From positions 26,955,489 through 27,019,488 of the forward strand of contig NC_026655.2 of assembly GCF_000004075.3 (NCBI RefSeq): 64,000 bases of DNA, written 5' to 3'. Below, piece after piece: positions 24,500 through 36,335 of the stretch; position 1 is the first letter of the stretch, and each line of letters starts with the position of its first letter. The notes beneath the pieces are model-generated. The model was given only the letters and a program-made list of their open reading frames with translations, was not told where the DNA came from and made no database searches. Both the position numbers and the translations under genes were made by a program. The stretch is from Cucumis sativus (lineage: Eukaryota; Streptophyta; Magnoliopsida; Cucurbitales; Cucurbitaceae).

Positions 24500-25190
24500 A
24501 TTAGCCATCAAATCATTTTAGCTTACATGTTTTCTCCTCTAATCCCAATATTTTGACCTAGTGTTTGATATTTTTTCAACATTTCAATCCACATTTTCGA
24601 AACATTGAAAATTTGAGGTTTACAATGAAATGAGGAGAAAAATAAAATTTGCTCTCATTCAGTCTACCAACCTTGTTGATACGTTGAAATTATTGTGATA
24701 TTTCAATAATGTATCGCTTGAAATTTAACGTCATCATATGAAATAGTGTGGTAGGAATTAATGACAAACAAAAATTTGATCACCACAGTTTTTACTTTAA
24801 AATAGTTTTGAAATTCTACAGGATTTATACTTTAAAATAGTTTTGAAATGATTATGAAAGTTGAAGGGTAATACTGCAAAAAAGTATGTTTGAAACCAAT
24901 TAAAAAGTTTAATGGTGTTTGATAAATTTAATTGGTATTTTATTGATATTTCTTAAAATTGATACCATATATAGCCTTTTTCTCTTTGACATTGACATTT
25001 TCCTTAAGATTGGACTTTTAAAATTTTTGCTTAATACTATATGAAAATCCAACAACAAAATGGAAAATAAATATTGTTTTTATCATTTAAAATATAGGTC
25101 AGGATGGCCGAGTGGTCTAAGGCGCCAAACTCAAGTTCTGGTCCTCTAACGAGGGCGTGGGTTCAAATCCCACTTCTGACACTGACTATA
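24500..25190 (+). repeat. Segmental duplication containing tRNA-Leu copy 2
   Basis: The region upstream of tRNA copy 2 is similar in order and wording to about 29620-30175 upstream of copy 3: 'tagccatcaaatcat', 'tttttcaacatttcaat', 'aataaaatt(t/c)gctctcattca', 'taatactatatgaaaatcca', then the tRNA. The two blocks are in the same orientation about 5 kb apart, so the tRNA was copied together with at least 0.55 kb of 5' flank. Confidence 0.75.
25098..25181 (+). tRNA. tRNA-Leu (CAA), copy 2, with a mismatched anticodon stem
   Basis: It is the same 84-bp gene as copies 1 and 3 except for one change: ccaga of the anticodon stem is ccaaa, which leaves an A-C mismatch against tctgg. Acceptor, D, variable and T arms are intact, as are the internal promoter boxes. 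The first run of four T downstream lies near 25249, about 68 bases away, whereas copies 1 and 3 have T-runs within about 1 and 24 bases. Both points suggest weaker function or early decay. Confidence 0.85.
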
Positions 25191-26717
25191 TGAAAATAAT
25201 GTAGGGGTAAAAAATAGGTATATAAACATTCTCCCTATGCAACACCATCTTTTCTAAAATATTTACGACACCAATGAAAAGTTCATAAAGTCGGTAAGAT
25301 ATTTTCATAAAATATCACATTTATATGATCTAAACGATTGCTTACCATAGTGTCTCTACTGTTCAAGACTTATGAAACAACTTATGATATTTTTATTAAA
25401 ATCATAATAATTAAAGTTATTAAGATAAAACTAATAATATAATCAATAACGTTTTATTAAAATCATAATAACAACAATTCATGCAACAATGACATGCAAA
25501 CTTAACAGTTTCTTAATAAGGCCACACAGTACCAACCCAAGCCAATCTTGTTTGGAAAACTATTTGAAGTCCTCAAAATCTCCTATTTTAATAATCCATA
25601 AACTCATGCCTACACCAATGGGTATTTCAAAAACTTTAAAGGAAACACAATAAACTTATCCAAAACATTAAGGATGGATAACTTCTGCAAGTTCATGTTA
25701 AAACTAAATGGGCATTCAGCAACTGTAACAACGCTCAATAAAATTACCTACAACCCTACCAATAGCTTATCAAAATCGTAACTTTGTGGAATAGTCCACT
25801 AACGATCTCCCAACTTCAAAATCTAGGATCCACCACCCCATGAGTTATTCAATATTATTACCAAAATTCAATGGGTACTCAAGACCTAGTCAAGAAAGCT
25901 TAGATTCTTACCTAATTTGTGCCAAAAACGGCTTAAAATCACTCTTCGTCAGCTCATCAACAATTAATTTCTTCCAAAAACTTGTATTTAACATGAAATG
26001 CAATTAATGGCTGAGAATCGTTAAATTCAAGCCTAGACTTAACATGTATTCAAAAAATCACTTCAAGAACAACCATAAATAACATTCATCCAGCACAATT
26101 AATCCTTACTTGAATCCATGATCCGACGAACAGTAGTGTTGACAGCCACGAATGAGACAAAGGCGTGCAGGCCGAAAGCTGAAAGGTTTGATATTCTCAA
26201 AAACCTCTATAGCTATTTGTATGTCGTCCAAATTAAAAATGAGCTTTGCTTTGATTTGATCATATATTACATATATAACCCTTATTTCATATATTTCATC
26301 TTCTTCGCATAAACCTCCATAGATATGATGTGGAATCATGAACCAATAGTTGTTTACATTTTAGATTTGATGTGGAAAACAAGGCCTTTGTTTCAGATCT
26401 AGTTTGAAATAAGATTTTCATTCTATACATTTGAAATTGAAATTGCATTTCAGGCTTAAAACAAAAGTAAAAAAAAAAGGAATAAAGTAGTTAGTAGGGT
26501 TGTCCAAAAGGAAGACCACAACGCTGAAATTTGGCCGAAGAAGAAGATGATTGAGAAATAATTATTTTGGCCATTGGGAAAGAAGACAAAAGGGAGAGAA
26601 GAAGAATATATATGCTATACCATACGAAAATAAGATAATATACATTTGGTTTAAATCCTACTTGTGTCTCTAAATTTTGTATATTGTTCTACTTTGACCA
26701 TTAAACTTTTAATAACA
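25182..26717. other. AT-rich spacer, no gene seen
   Basis: Short frames only (for example 26106-26339 minus), with no recognisable features. Confidence 0.4.
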
Positions 26718-26736
26718 ACAATTTTAGACTCTGAAC
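26718..26736 (+). repeat. 19-bp direct repeat, left of the plastid insertion
   Basis: acaattttagactctgaac is repeated without mismatch at 27079-27097, bracketing the plastid-derived insert exactly. Confidence 0.9.
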
Positions 26737-27078
26737 AAGGGAAGGAGAAGTATCTTCTTCGGTGGATCCCTCTTGTTCCTGTTTAGTCCCCTTCGTTTCG
26801 GAAGTGGTTTCTATTTCTACATCTGTTTCTTCCTCGCTTTCCTCCGTTTCCGCCGTTTCTGAGGTTTTTGAGGTTTCTTTCAGTGGAATGGGTGACGGTA
26901 TTCTGCCTAAATAGTAGACCCAGGTAATAAATAAGATAATACTAAAGATTGGAGCTATAGAATTTCTCAATTCTGACACAAGGTACTTATTAGATCTAAT
27001 GTACTTCTTAGATATAATAGAATTATTTTGCTGTATCCAGACTAATATCAATCCAACCGATTTCATGAATAAAATGTG
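26737..27078 (-). pseudogene. ycf1: Nuclear plastid DNA (NUPT): fragment of plastid ycf1 (TIC214)
   Basis: On the minus strand 342 bp translate without a stop into an internal piece of Ycf1, the plastid-encoded inner-envelope translocon subunit TIC214. Recognisable parts are the HILFMK start, [24 protein letters not shown], the hydrophobic YYLGRIPSP region and the acidic [15 protein letters not shown] tail. The flanks are ordinary nuclear repeat DNA, and the homology stops abruptly at both ends, exactly at a 19-bp direct repeat. This is therefore a plastid DNA insertion, not a gene; it has no plausible start, stop or promoter of its own. The frame being still open suggests a fairly recent arrival. 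The Ycf1 identity comes from memory of the protein and is firm. Confidence 0.93.
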
Positions 27079-27097
27079 ACAATTTTAGACTCTGAAC
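27079..27097 (+). repeat. 19-bp direct repeat, right of the plastid insertion
   Basis: This is a perfect copy of 26718-26736. Its right neighbour (ttttaaaatatg) reads as the natural continuation of the pre-insertion sequence. Confidence 0.9.
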
Positions 27098-27107
27098 TTT
27101 TAAAATA

Positions 27108-29070
27108 TGTTGGGATTTATGTTATAAAACTCGTAGATTGTAAATATAATTCATTGACCATTATTAATAAAATATTATTATTATAATAAATGTAATTGAT
27201 TATATTATTAGTTTTATTAATTTTAATAATCCAAATCCAATAAACTAAAATCTTAAGCTGTTTGTTGAATTTTGAACAATATGTAGAGACATATAATGAT
27301 CATTGTTCGAGATCAATTTTTGATACCTTATTCTGGTAACACTATAGATACGACCTACTTTATATTTGATACAAACGTAATGATCTAACGCGTTCGTGTA
27401 GTTGACATGCAAGTGAAGGTATTTTGTGCAATTAGTTTGCATAAGACTAGACCAGAAAATAGTAACCACTAGATCTAACTCTATTAACTAGTTAGGTTTC
27501 TATTTCATTAGGATGACCTATGGTAACTTAGTCTTAATCTTGAGTATATTATGAACTCTTGTTTGCGAGGAATTTTTCTTTGATTTGTACGAGTGAGAGT
27601 GGTCAGATCGTTGACTCAATATGCTTATCAGTTTAGGGACAAGACCGAATGGAGAGCTAGGAACATAAATATGAGTGTTCCCTTATTTCCTACTTTAGGG
27701 TAAATAGATGAGTGTTCCTTTAAATGATGTTTTCGAGACTTGAACAAAAGGTCCTACTCTCTCAATGGCACAAGAGGGCTTTCTATTTATTGGTTGGACC
27801 ATAAACATGTTGTTCATTAGAAGAGCACTAATATTTATTAGACGTAACCCAGTGGTAAAATGAGAATTTGATCCAAGTGGTATTACAAACACTTGTGAAA
27901 GTTTACTGTTATTGATCTATATCCGTGGACACAAAAATATATCTACAGTGAGAAGAGTTCAAATGTGAGTCTTTAGTAGAGTGTACACACAATTAACGAA
28001 TATTGATTAATTATGAATTTAGCCAATTAATTTCATATCGTTGTAGCTTCTAATTTGTAGGTCCATTAGGTCCCTTTCCTAGCTCGTAAAGGTTAATGAG
28101 ATTTATTTATAATTGTTGCAATTTGAAATGTTCAAATTTACTTTGAGAATCACCATACATTATAATATAAAATATATTTTAATTAAACTTTGTTATATAA
28201 ATTTAATTTTGGATATGATTCAAAATTAATTTATGAGAGATAAAATATTTGAATGAATTAAATTATTAATTTAGTGTGAATTGGATTCATATTAAAATTA
28301 TTGGTTATAAGAGAAATTTATATTTGAATATGATTCAAACTTAATTTAAGTTAAATATAAAATATTTAATTTAGCTATTAATTAGTTGGAGAATGAATGA
28401 ATAGTTTTATTTTATTTTATTTTATTAAATTAATTTAAAACTATAAGACATTGGAGAAATATTCATTAAATATGATTTAAATGAAATATAATTAATTAAT
28501 TAACTGTTAATTAATCGGTAGATTTGAAATTTTTATTAATTTAATATTTTTTAAATGAATAGAATTTCATGATTCTCTCTTACTCCCTTTCCTACCCGAT
28601 CAAGGAGTACTCCATAAAGGAACGAAAAAGTTATAAATAAGTAGAAGAAAACAATTTTCTTCAATGAATTAATCAAGAATAAAGCCAATGCTTTCTGCAA
28701 AATATTTTCTTTCTAAACTTTTTTTCATCCCAATTGATTCCCACAAACCAATCAAATCTCAGACGATAGTAAGGTTTTCGATGAGTGGTGTCCCAATTTG
28801 AAGGTTTTGTAGATTCAGAGGCGTCAAACTAAGTTTTTCTCTCTAATCTATAGTTAGAAAGCATGCTTATGCTTTAAGTTATAATAAGAAAATTCGTTTG
28901 TATATTATTTTGCCAATGTATTGGTATTTTAGGATTTCTAAATTATTTAAGTTATAATAAGAAAATTAGTTTCTATATTATTTTACCAATGTATTGATAT
29001 TTTGGAATACTCAAATTAAATTAAGGAATGATTTTGTAAAATCTTCTGTTGCTAAGGGCTTTTATCCCTT
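27108..29070 (+). mobile_element. LTR-like repeat (probable solo LTR), right end unresolved
   Basis: It begins 'tgttgggatttatg' and continues through long non-coding DNA with phrases such as 'gagagtggtcagatcg' and 'aagaccgaatggagagctag', which I recall from dispersed cucurbit repeats. There is no open frame of note. A 73-bp tandem duplication lies near its right end (28873-28945 and 28946 to about 29018). I could not find a matching second LTR or a clean 5-bp target duplication, so the class and right edge (about 29070) are inferred. Confidence 0.4.
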
Positions 29071-29619
29071 TAAAAAAAAGCTTACTTTGGTACTTGTCTG
29101 AACAATCAATTTAAAGTCTAATATTGAAACTATCTCCTCATTCTATTAAAGAGTTAACGAATTTTGACGAAAGGTACCAAAAGTAAACTATTTCTAAAAG
29201 TTTAAAGACTAAGACAGACGTTTTAAAAAATTTAGAAACTAATATAGAATAAGATACAAAGTTCATGGATCAAAAAAGTATTTAAACATATATATTTTAT
29301 TTACCAAATGATATTTTTACATGTTGACATTTCCCATCATCAACTAATTGTCACTTCAATTATTTGTTTTGTCAATTAATTTCCCAAGAGTCAAGTATTA
29401 ATTTTAAAACTAGGTATCAAATAAAAACTTATTCGAAACTCAAATACAAAAGTTTAATTGGCCAAAAAGAAAAGTAAAAAATTAAAAATATATGTTGTAG
29501 ACTAAACCTATCAAAGTCCAATCAATATAAAAACATGTTCATTTCAAGAGTTGAGGATAAAATAATAGTCACCAACTTTCAAGAATTTGTGTTCCCACTA
29601 AAGTAGCCTTCAAATCAAT

Positions 29620-30175
29620 ATTAGCCATCAAATCATATTACTCTACCTCATCTCTTCTATGGGGTTTGTTATTTTTTCAACATTTCAATGCACGTTTCTT
29701 AAAAAAATTTGAGGTTTTCCATAAAACGAGGTGAAAAATAAAATTCGCTCTCATTCACGTTGAAATCTTGAGTGATCACCACATGACAAACAAAATTTTG
29801 AACACCACATTGTTTTAGGACGTCGTCATACATTTTTAAGTTTAAATTTTTGTTCGAAATTTTAAAGGAATTATAGTTCGAAGTAGTTTTAAAATTATTT
29901 ATGAAAGTTAAAGGTATGTTTGAAACAAATTAAAAAGTTTAATGGTGTTTGATAAATTTAGCTGGTATTTTATTAATATTTCTTAAAATCCTTAACATTG
30001 GACTTTTAAGATTTTTGCTTAATACTATATGAAAATCCAACAACAAAATGCAAAAGAAATATTGTTTTTATCATTTAGAATAGAAGTCAGGATGGCCGAG
30101 TGGTCTAAGGCGCCAGACTCAAGTTCTGGTCCTCTAACGAGGGCGTGGGTTCAAATCCCACTTCTGACATAGAAA
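29620..30175 (+). repeat. Segmental duplication containing tRNA-Leu copy 3
   Basis: Partner of 24500-25190 (phrases listed there). Similarity ends just after the tRNA; within about 30 bp the LTR-type repeat copy B begins. Confidence 0.75.
30086..30169 (+). tRNA. tRNA-Leu (anticodon CAA), copy 3
   Basis: It is identical over its 84 bp to copy 1 by eye, with a perfect anticodon stem. The first T-run (tttt) lies about 24 bases after the gene, a weaker terminator than that of copy 1. The intact fold and promoter boxes argue that it is functional. Confidence 0.94.
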
Positions 30176-30202
30176 AATTATTTATGTTAGTTTTCAAGTT
30201 TT

Positions 30203-31755
30203 GTTTAAACTTGTTATAACTACGTTTTCATTTATGCTGAAACAATGTGTTTACTCATGACCATGATTTTAAGAATGTGTATGGTTTGAATTTTTATAAA
30301 AATGTTACTCTAAAAGTATGTGTTAATGACTAAGGATTGAAAACTACTTTATGAAATGTGTTTCTGACCATGTTTGACTTTTAAACATGAAATATGTGAT
30401 TTTTATGGAAGAAAGTTGGTGAGTTTCCTAAAGGCTATGTGAACGTCTTTCCGTAGTATCACGTATGGTTGTCAGGGGATTCTAAAGATGAAAGAGGTCG
30501 TGACCCTGATCGAAGAACTTGAGCCTAGGTGAGGATATGGATGGAGGATTGTGATATGACATTCGACCTAGCTTAACCCACGGTGGGTGACTCTGTGTGC
30601 ACATAGAAGCGGATCTTGAGGTTGTTATTGTAGTAAGTGCTAAGCATGTGTGAGCTCAGTTTGGCCGCATGTTTCCTTGTGAATATGAATCACATGTGAG
30701 CTATTCTCAACCGTGTATTTAGTATTCTATCATGGTTGAATTGAATGGAGGTTGCTACTATGATAGGTGCTAAGTATGCATGAGCTCAGTCTGCTACGTG
30801 TTTCCTTATGGATATAGATCACGTGTGAGCTATTCTCCGCCGTGTATTTAGTATCCTATCATGGTTGGATTGGATGGAGGTTGCTACTCTATGGTAGGTG
30901 CTAAGTATGCATGAGCTAAGTTTGGTTGTGTTTTTCCTTTGTGGATATGGATCATGTGTGAACTATTCTCGACCATGTATTTAGTATTCTATCATAGTTG
31001 GATTGGATGGAGGCTACTATTGTAGTAGGTACTAGACATGTGTGAGCTCAGTTTCGTCGAATCATGTGCAAGCTATTATTGATCGTATATTTAGGCGCTT
31101 TTCTATAATTGACCCTTATCTGGTACAGGTTTGTTGGCAATACTTGGGATTTATATTAGTAATATGTAAAGATAACGTTTTAAATTATTATTTCATCATC
31201 GTTGCATTTCTTAAACATTATTGAGAGCATGTTTTACGAGTTTTTACTTTTAAAAAACTAGCCACTTACTGAGTTTTAGCTCTAGATTTAAATGTTTTCT
31301 TTCCCCTTAGGTAGCGGTCAAGGACAAAGCACTGGTTGAGTTCCCTGTCATTAATTGTAGACTTTCACTTTTTGTATATATGTACATACTTAAGTTTTGT
31401 ATTGCCAATACGAAGTGGTTAGAAGTAGCGAGTGTCATGCTATGGACATGTATAATTATTTTGTAGCTAAGATCTAGTTTGGATATAAACTTTGTTTGGA
31501 GCTCTGAAATAGTTTCGATGAGTGTGTGGTGAGACACACTCGAGGGAATTTTGTGTCTGAAAATCTCAATATGTATAGAAGTGTAATTTTCACATCTTTT
31601 CAAGTTTGACTAACCATATATTAAAAAAAAATGTTGTCGAAATTTCTGAGAATTTTATAATACTTGTTCTATAGAAGTTTAATTAGGTTGAAAAAGGTTG
31701 TTTTTTTAATGAATAGATTCACACTACGATCTAGGTTAGAAGGGAAAATCTTCTT
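30203..31755 (+). mobile_element. LTR-type retrotransposon repeat, copy B, with four sub-repeats
   Basis: It aligns with 813-2238 (copy A) in the same orientation. Four ~130-bp sub-repeats built on 'gtgctaag(c/t)atg', 'gagctcagtttg' and 'gtgtgagctattctc' run from about 30625 to 31095. The right end matches up to 'cacgatctaggttag' but lacks the 'gggtgtgaca' terminus of copy A. The left end starts within about 30 bp of tRNA copy 3. No protein frame is seen. Confidence 0.6.
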
Positions 31756-34700
31756 TATTTATAACTAATCCATTTAAGTTTAAATACTATTTAATCCATT
31801 TTTTCTCATTTATAATTTCAATACTTATGAACTTTGTTAATTTTTTCTCTTTTTATTTTAAACACACGACTTGTTTTTAAGTTATGAATTTGGTACAATT
31901 ACATTATAAATTTTCTTTTCTTCCTTTACTCTTGAGTTAGATAATTTATTGTGATTACATAATTAAAATTTTAATTTTATTACCTTCAATCAACTCTACG
32001 TTAGAATTTATATCAATATGTGAAATTAAAATTTTGATATCAATCTCAATATCAACCTCATCTTATTTTGTTAATTAGATTAAATATCAAAGGAATGTCA
32101 ATTAATAAAAAAAAAGGTAAAATTTTAACAAACTATTATAAATTGATTACAACAATTAGCAAACAATAAGGACTATTTGATTAAATTAAAAATTAATGGG
32201 TGTTGTAATTTCAACAAACCTATTATAGGTCGTTTTGTATATATTTTTTCACTTTCATAATTTTATTTTAGTTATTAAATTAAGTTTGGTTAAATTAACC
32301 TAACAAATCTTTTGTTATAGAGAAAGTAGGATGATGGGTTTTGGGCAATAATTGTCGCAGAATGATTAAAAAAAATATTTTAAAAGTATATAAATCATGG
32401 TTAAAAATAATAAAAATTAAAGTTAATATTTGAGAAGTAGACTAAAATAAATTGAAGCGAAACCTAAAACTAGATTAACTGTAATTTTGCACTAGAAAAC
32501 AAAATTAGAATTGGTAAGAGCCTTGATTATTATTTTTTGTTTATAGTACTTCGTATTTTCAATTGTTATTTGCACTTATTTATATGTTGATGGGTTCCGT
32601 GTCAGATTCATACAAGAAAATTTATTCGCATGTAACAATTACTTAAAAATGGTTGAAAATGAATGTCATATTTAAAGAAATTAAGGCAAAATCTTTTACG
32701 AAAACTAGAAGAATTTGGTAAATTAAATATACATAATTTATGTATTGGATTTAGAATATATTTTTTTAATAAAAAAAAGTTATTCTCATGTAACGATTAC
32801 TTAAAGAATTTAAAGAAATTAAGGCAAATTATTTTACAAAATCTAGGATGATTTGATAAATTAAATATACGAAATTTGTGTATTGAATTTCTAAAAAGAA
32901 ATTCAAAACACTATCTACCTAACCCTTTTCCCAAATACATATTATCATAACCCTAAACCCCCATAACCCAAACTCTTCCTCCAAACGCTTCCTAAAAAAT
33001 TTTTATTCGAAAAGTCACATACTCACAACCACCAGACAAAGAGTAATGTTAGAACTTATGAAATATGTAAAGATAAAAGGGACCTGTAATAAACCTCTTT
33101 TAATATAATATAGTCGAGATAGAGATAAAATAAAAGATAATTGAGTTTGGCTCTAGGGGTTACGTTGTATGTCACTCATTTCTCCTATCATGGTATTAGT
33201 ACTTGAAAACTAAAAAATATAGTTAACTTTTGTTTTTGTTTTAAAATTTTGGGTAAGATTTGAAATATTTTACTTAAATGAGAACCATAGTAAATAAATT
33301 GTAAAAGAAGAAAACCCATAAATTTCAAAAGTAGAAAACAAAAAGTAAGACCTACATTTGAAATATGCACAAAGAGAGTTGAAGTTCTTACATTTTTTTT
33401 AAATTTAAATTTAGAATTCAATAAGAATTAAGAGTTAAGGAGTCTTCTAACTCTAGAAAGAACTCTCTCTAAATCTTATGGAGTCAAAAGTTTTCCACCA
33501 TCGGTTGAATGCCTACACTTAATTTGAGGAAGCGTGATGTTCTTGAAGTTGGAGTCTTGAAAGAAAGCACACTTTAGGAGTCAGAGAAGTTAGGAAGTCT
33601 TCTAGCTCTTGGGAGAATTTTCCTTAGACATTCTGGAGAAAAAAGTTTTCCACATTACAAATGAGAACTTCTCTATTTAAAGAGTTCTCTGGTGAACTTT
33701 ATGCGTTTGACTCTTTTAGTCTATAGACCAGACTTATGGACTCAACTCCATGAATTTGGATTATATTTAGCTTTTGGACTAAATTAAGTTTATTTATTTT
33801 TTTGGCTCAAATGAACTTAACCGAGTAAATAATATTTAATTTCACCAAAATAATTAACTTGATCAAACGATTATGATGAAAACATGTGAAATTATCAGAA
33901 TTGACCAATTTACGTCTTCAATTTTAATTTGGGACATATGTCAAAATTTTTAATTAGTCCCAAATTCAATTACTTGTATTTTTCATTGTTAATTTAGTAA
34001 ATGATGTGACAATTTGTGATTGATTTTAAAAAAAATTATTCAACCACCTTCACAATATAAATAAAAATCTATAAATATTTTAACTTAAAAAAAAAGACTC
34101 GTGGTTAAGTAACAATTTAGTCCTTGTACTTTTATATTTATAGCAATTTAGTTGTTAAACTTTGATAAATAATGACATAATTTATTTACTTTATAATTGA
34201 CAACAATTTAGCCTTTATTAGTAAAATATCATTAATATCTTACAAATTCTCTTACCTATATGGATGAATAAACTGATAGAAAAGCAAATTTATTTACAAA
34301 TTATAAACACTAAAATATTATGGAATTTTTTTAAAATAGTAAAATAAATTAAAATATTTACCAACTATAACAAAATTTTGGATTTTATAGTAGAAACGGA
34401 TAGACTTCTATCACTAGAAGCATATCTGCGGTTATCAATATTTATTATCGATAAAATCTAAAACTTTTTCTATATGTTGTAAATATCGTGTCAAATTCAT
34501 TATTTTTGACCATTTGTTAGAGAGATTGATATTTACTTTTAATGAAAAAATTAACCATATAATCAAATATTAGTAATAAATTTTAATGTATAATCACTAA
34601 ATTGTTATTTATTACACTTCCATCTCTATGAAGAAAAGAATGTAGTGTGCAACTATTGGGCTTGCTAAGTGTTTTTGTGAGGTCTCTTTTAGTTTAGTTA

Positions 34701-35128
34701 TTATAATTGTTCATATAATTTTGTTGCCCATTCTCGAGCACGTGTTGTTGTGAATCTTTTTGATCCCCGTGATCCTTCCTTCCAAGAGAAAGGTCACGTG
34801 GAAGGAAGGTCATGATTCAGCTATATGACACTAAAGTTGAGCGAGAGCGACACTAATTTTTATGTGTGTCAGAAAGAGTAATAATTTGTAAATGAGAAAA
34901 AGAAGATTCAGCCAGACATGGAAGATTTTGGTAAAGAGGCATGTAAAACACATTCTTGAAATGATAGAATTTGTATAGAGTCTGGATTCCATGGAAATTT
35001 TAAGGGAAAGAAAAAACTTGAAATTCCTCTTATATTCTGTTCTGAACAATATAAGAAAACTGGCATAACATGTTGAAGGATGAAGCAAGAAACCCTCCTA
35101 AATTACAAACAGTTTCGTTCTGCTATGT
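31756..35128. other. AT-rich spacer, no gene seen
   Basis: It contains a repeated phrase at 32674 and 32810 (aaagaaattaaggcaaa) and a G-box-bearing hairpin (ccttccttcc...ggaaggaagg, 34776-34809, with cacgtg in the loop). The short open frames have no recognisable features. Confidence 0.45.
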
Positions 35129-36335
35129 TTAGATGAACATTAGATTAAGATGCGACAAAATGAAGAATCCTAGCAAAATCTTCACAATCATCTCTGTTCC
35201 TCCAATCCATCTCTTCCCCATTCCACCGTCGCTTTTCTCGTTTGCAACGGACGAACTCCCATGAACTGTACATAAAAATTTACTCACACTAAGGTAATAA
35301 TGAATGATACGTTCTTTTAAATTTAAGTTAGATAGAGTTTATAAATTTGGTTTTTACCTTTAGTGTCTGGAGAACTGCTGGGTTCACTGGTGGGATTAGA
35401 TTCTTTGAATATCTTTGCTTCTGTTGAATTTGGTGATAAGTGTAAAAGAGCTGAAAAACCATATCCAGAACACAACGTTAGATGCCCAGAAGCTAAGGTA
35501 TTTGACAAAACGCTTTAAATCCAAGAAATTTGTGTAAACGGAACGGAAGCACTCAATGCCCAATTGAGAAATACAAGTGAATGGCCATCAAACTTGTGTA
35601 CATATAAATGTTTGAGAAAAATGCCCAAGTGAAAAGTATGTTTTAGAAAATTCCATGAGTTGCATTCTTTCTTGGATGAACATGTCTGTTAAATTATTAA
35701 CCAACGTCAAGAAGAGACACGACTGTTCGGACAATGATAAATTAATCTATAAATAGTCTCTTCTTCAAATTGGAACTACTGGTACTTCTCTCCTATCATC
35801 TATGAAAACCAAGGATGTGTTGCTTCCATAAGAAATGTATTTGTTCTACTTAAGAGATCACAACTACTCTTCAAACTAAGGAGACAACATGAATTCATTA
35901 AGCTCCAATTTTTTGTAGTATACCAAGAGTCTATGAGATATCATTGATATAACAAAACAGAGAGAGAGAGAGAAAAAAAGGCAAGGGATTAGTTTGCTTA
36001 CAGATGCACTCGGTGATGTTGGCTGGGGCATGGCAGGCATGAGGGAGGGCCAAAGCAAGGGAGCCATTGATTTTAAGGCCAAGATTAGGGTCATCTTTGT
36101 CTTTAATAAGAACACATAGACACTTCTTGCTCTTCTGCACCACCTGTTTCAATCCACTGCAGCAATCAATGGTTGGTGTCTTGGCATCACCGCTGACATA
36201 CGGCAAGCACTGTGCGAGGCCGATGAGTTGGTCGGAGCAGTCTGTTCTATCTTGGTCTATGTCTGAGGCAGAAAAAGAAGCTAGAAGGAGAAGAAAGTTG
36301 CAGATGAAAGAGAAAGTTGATAAAGCAGAAGCCAT
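35129..36335 (-). CDS. GPI-anchored non-specific lipid transfer protein, YLS3-like (LTPG)
   Basis: Three minus-strand exons, 36335-36002, 35450-35358 and 35265-35129, joined by GT-AG introns (donors gtaagc and gtaaaa), give 187 aa. Residues 1-24 are a signal peptide. The eight-cysteine motif is complete: C33, C43, C58-C59, C72-x-C74, C101, C110. Conserved wording includes [28 protein letters not shown] and LLHLSPNS, which places it with YLS3/LTPG proteins. A Ser/Thr/Pro-rich linker (about 125-150) leads to a hydrophobic C-terminus ending [15 protein letters not shown], the expected GPI-attachment signal. The family sits on the outer plasma membrane and carries lipids for cuticle or suberin; that role is inferred. 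The start is the first ATG ahead of the signal peptide. Reading straight through the first intron gives a wrong C-terminus. Confidence 0.92.

Noticed and set aside
26701-27066. 121-codon minus-strand frame as an independent gene
   Set aside because: It is the plastid ycf1 insertion running a few codons into nuclear flank; no start, stop or promoter of its own.
35931-36335. Single-exon 134-aa lipid transfer protein
   Set aside because: It runs into the first intron after Cys110; splicing at gtaagc joins LLHLSPNS and a GPI tail typical of the family.
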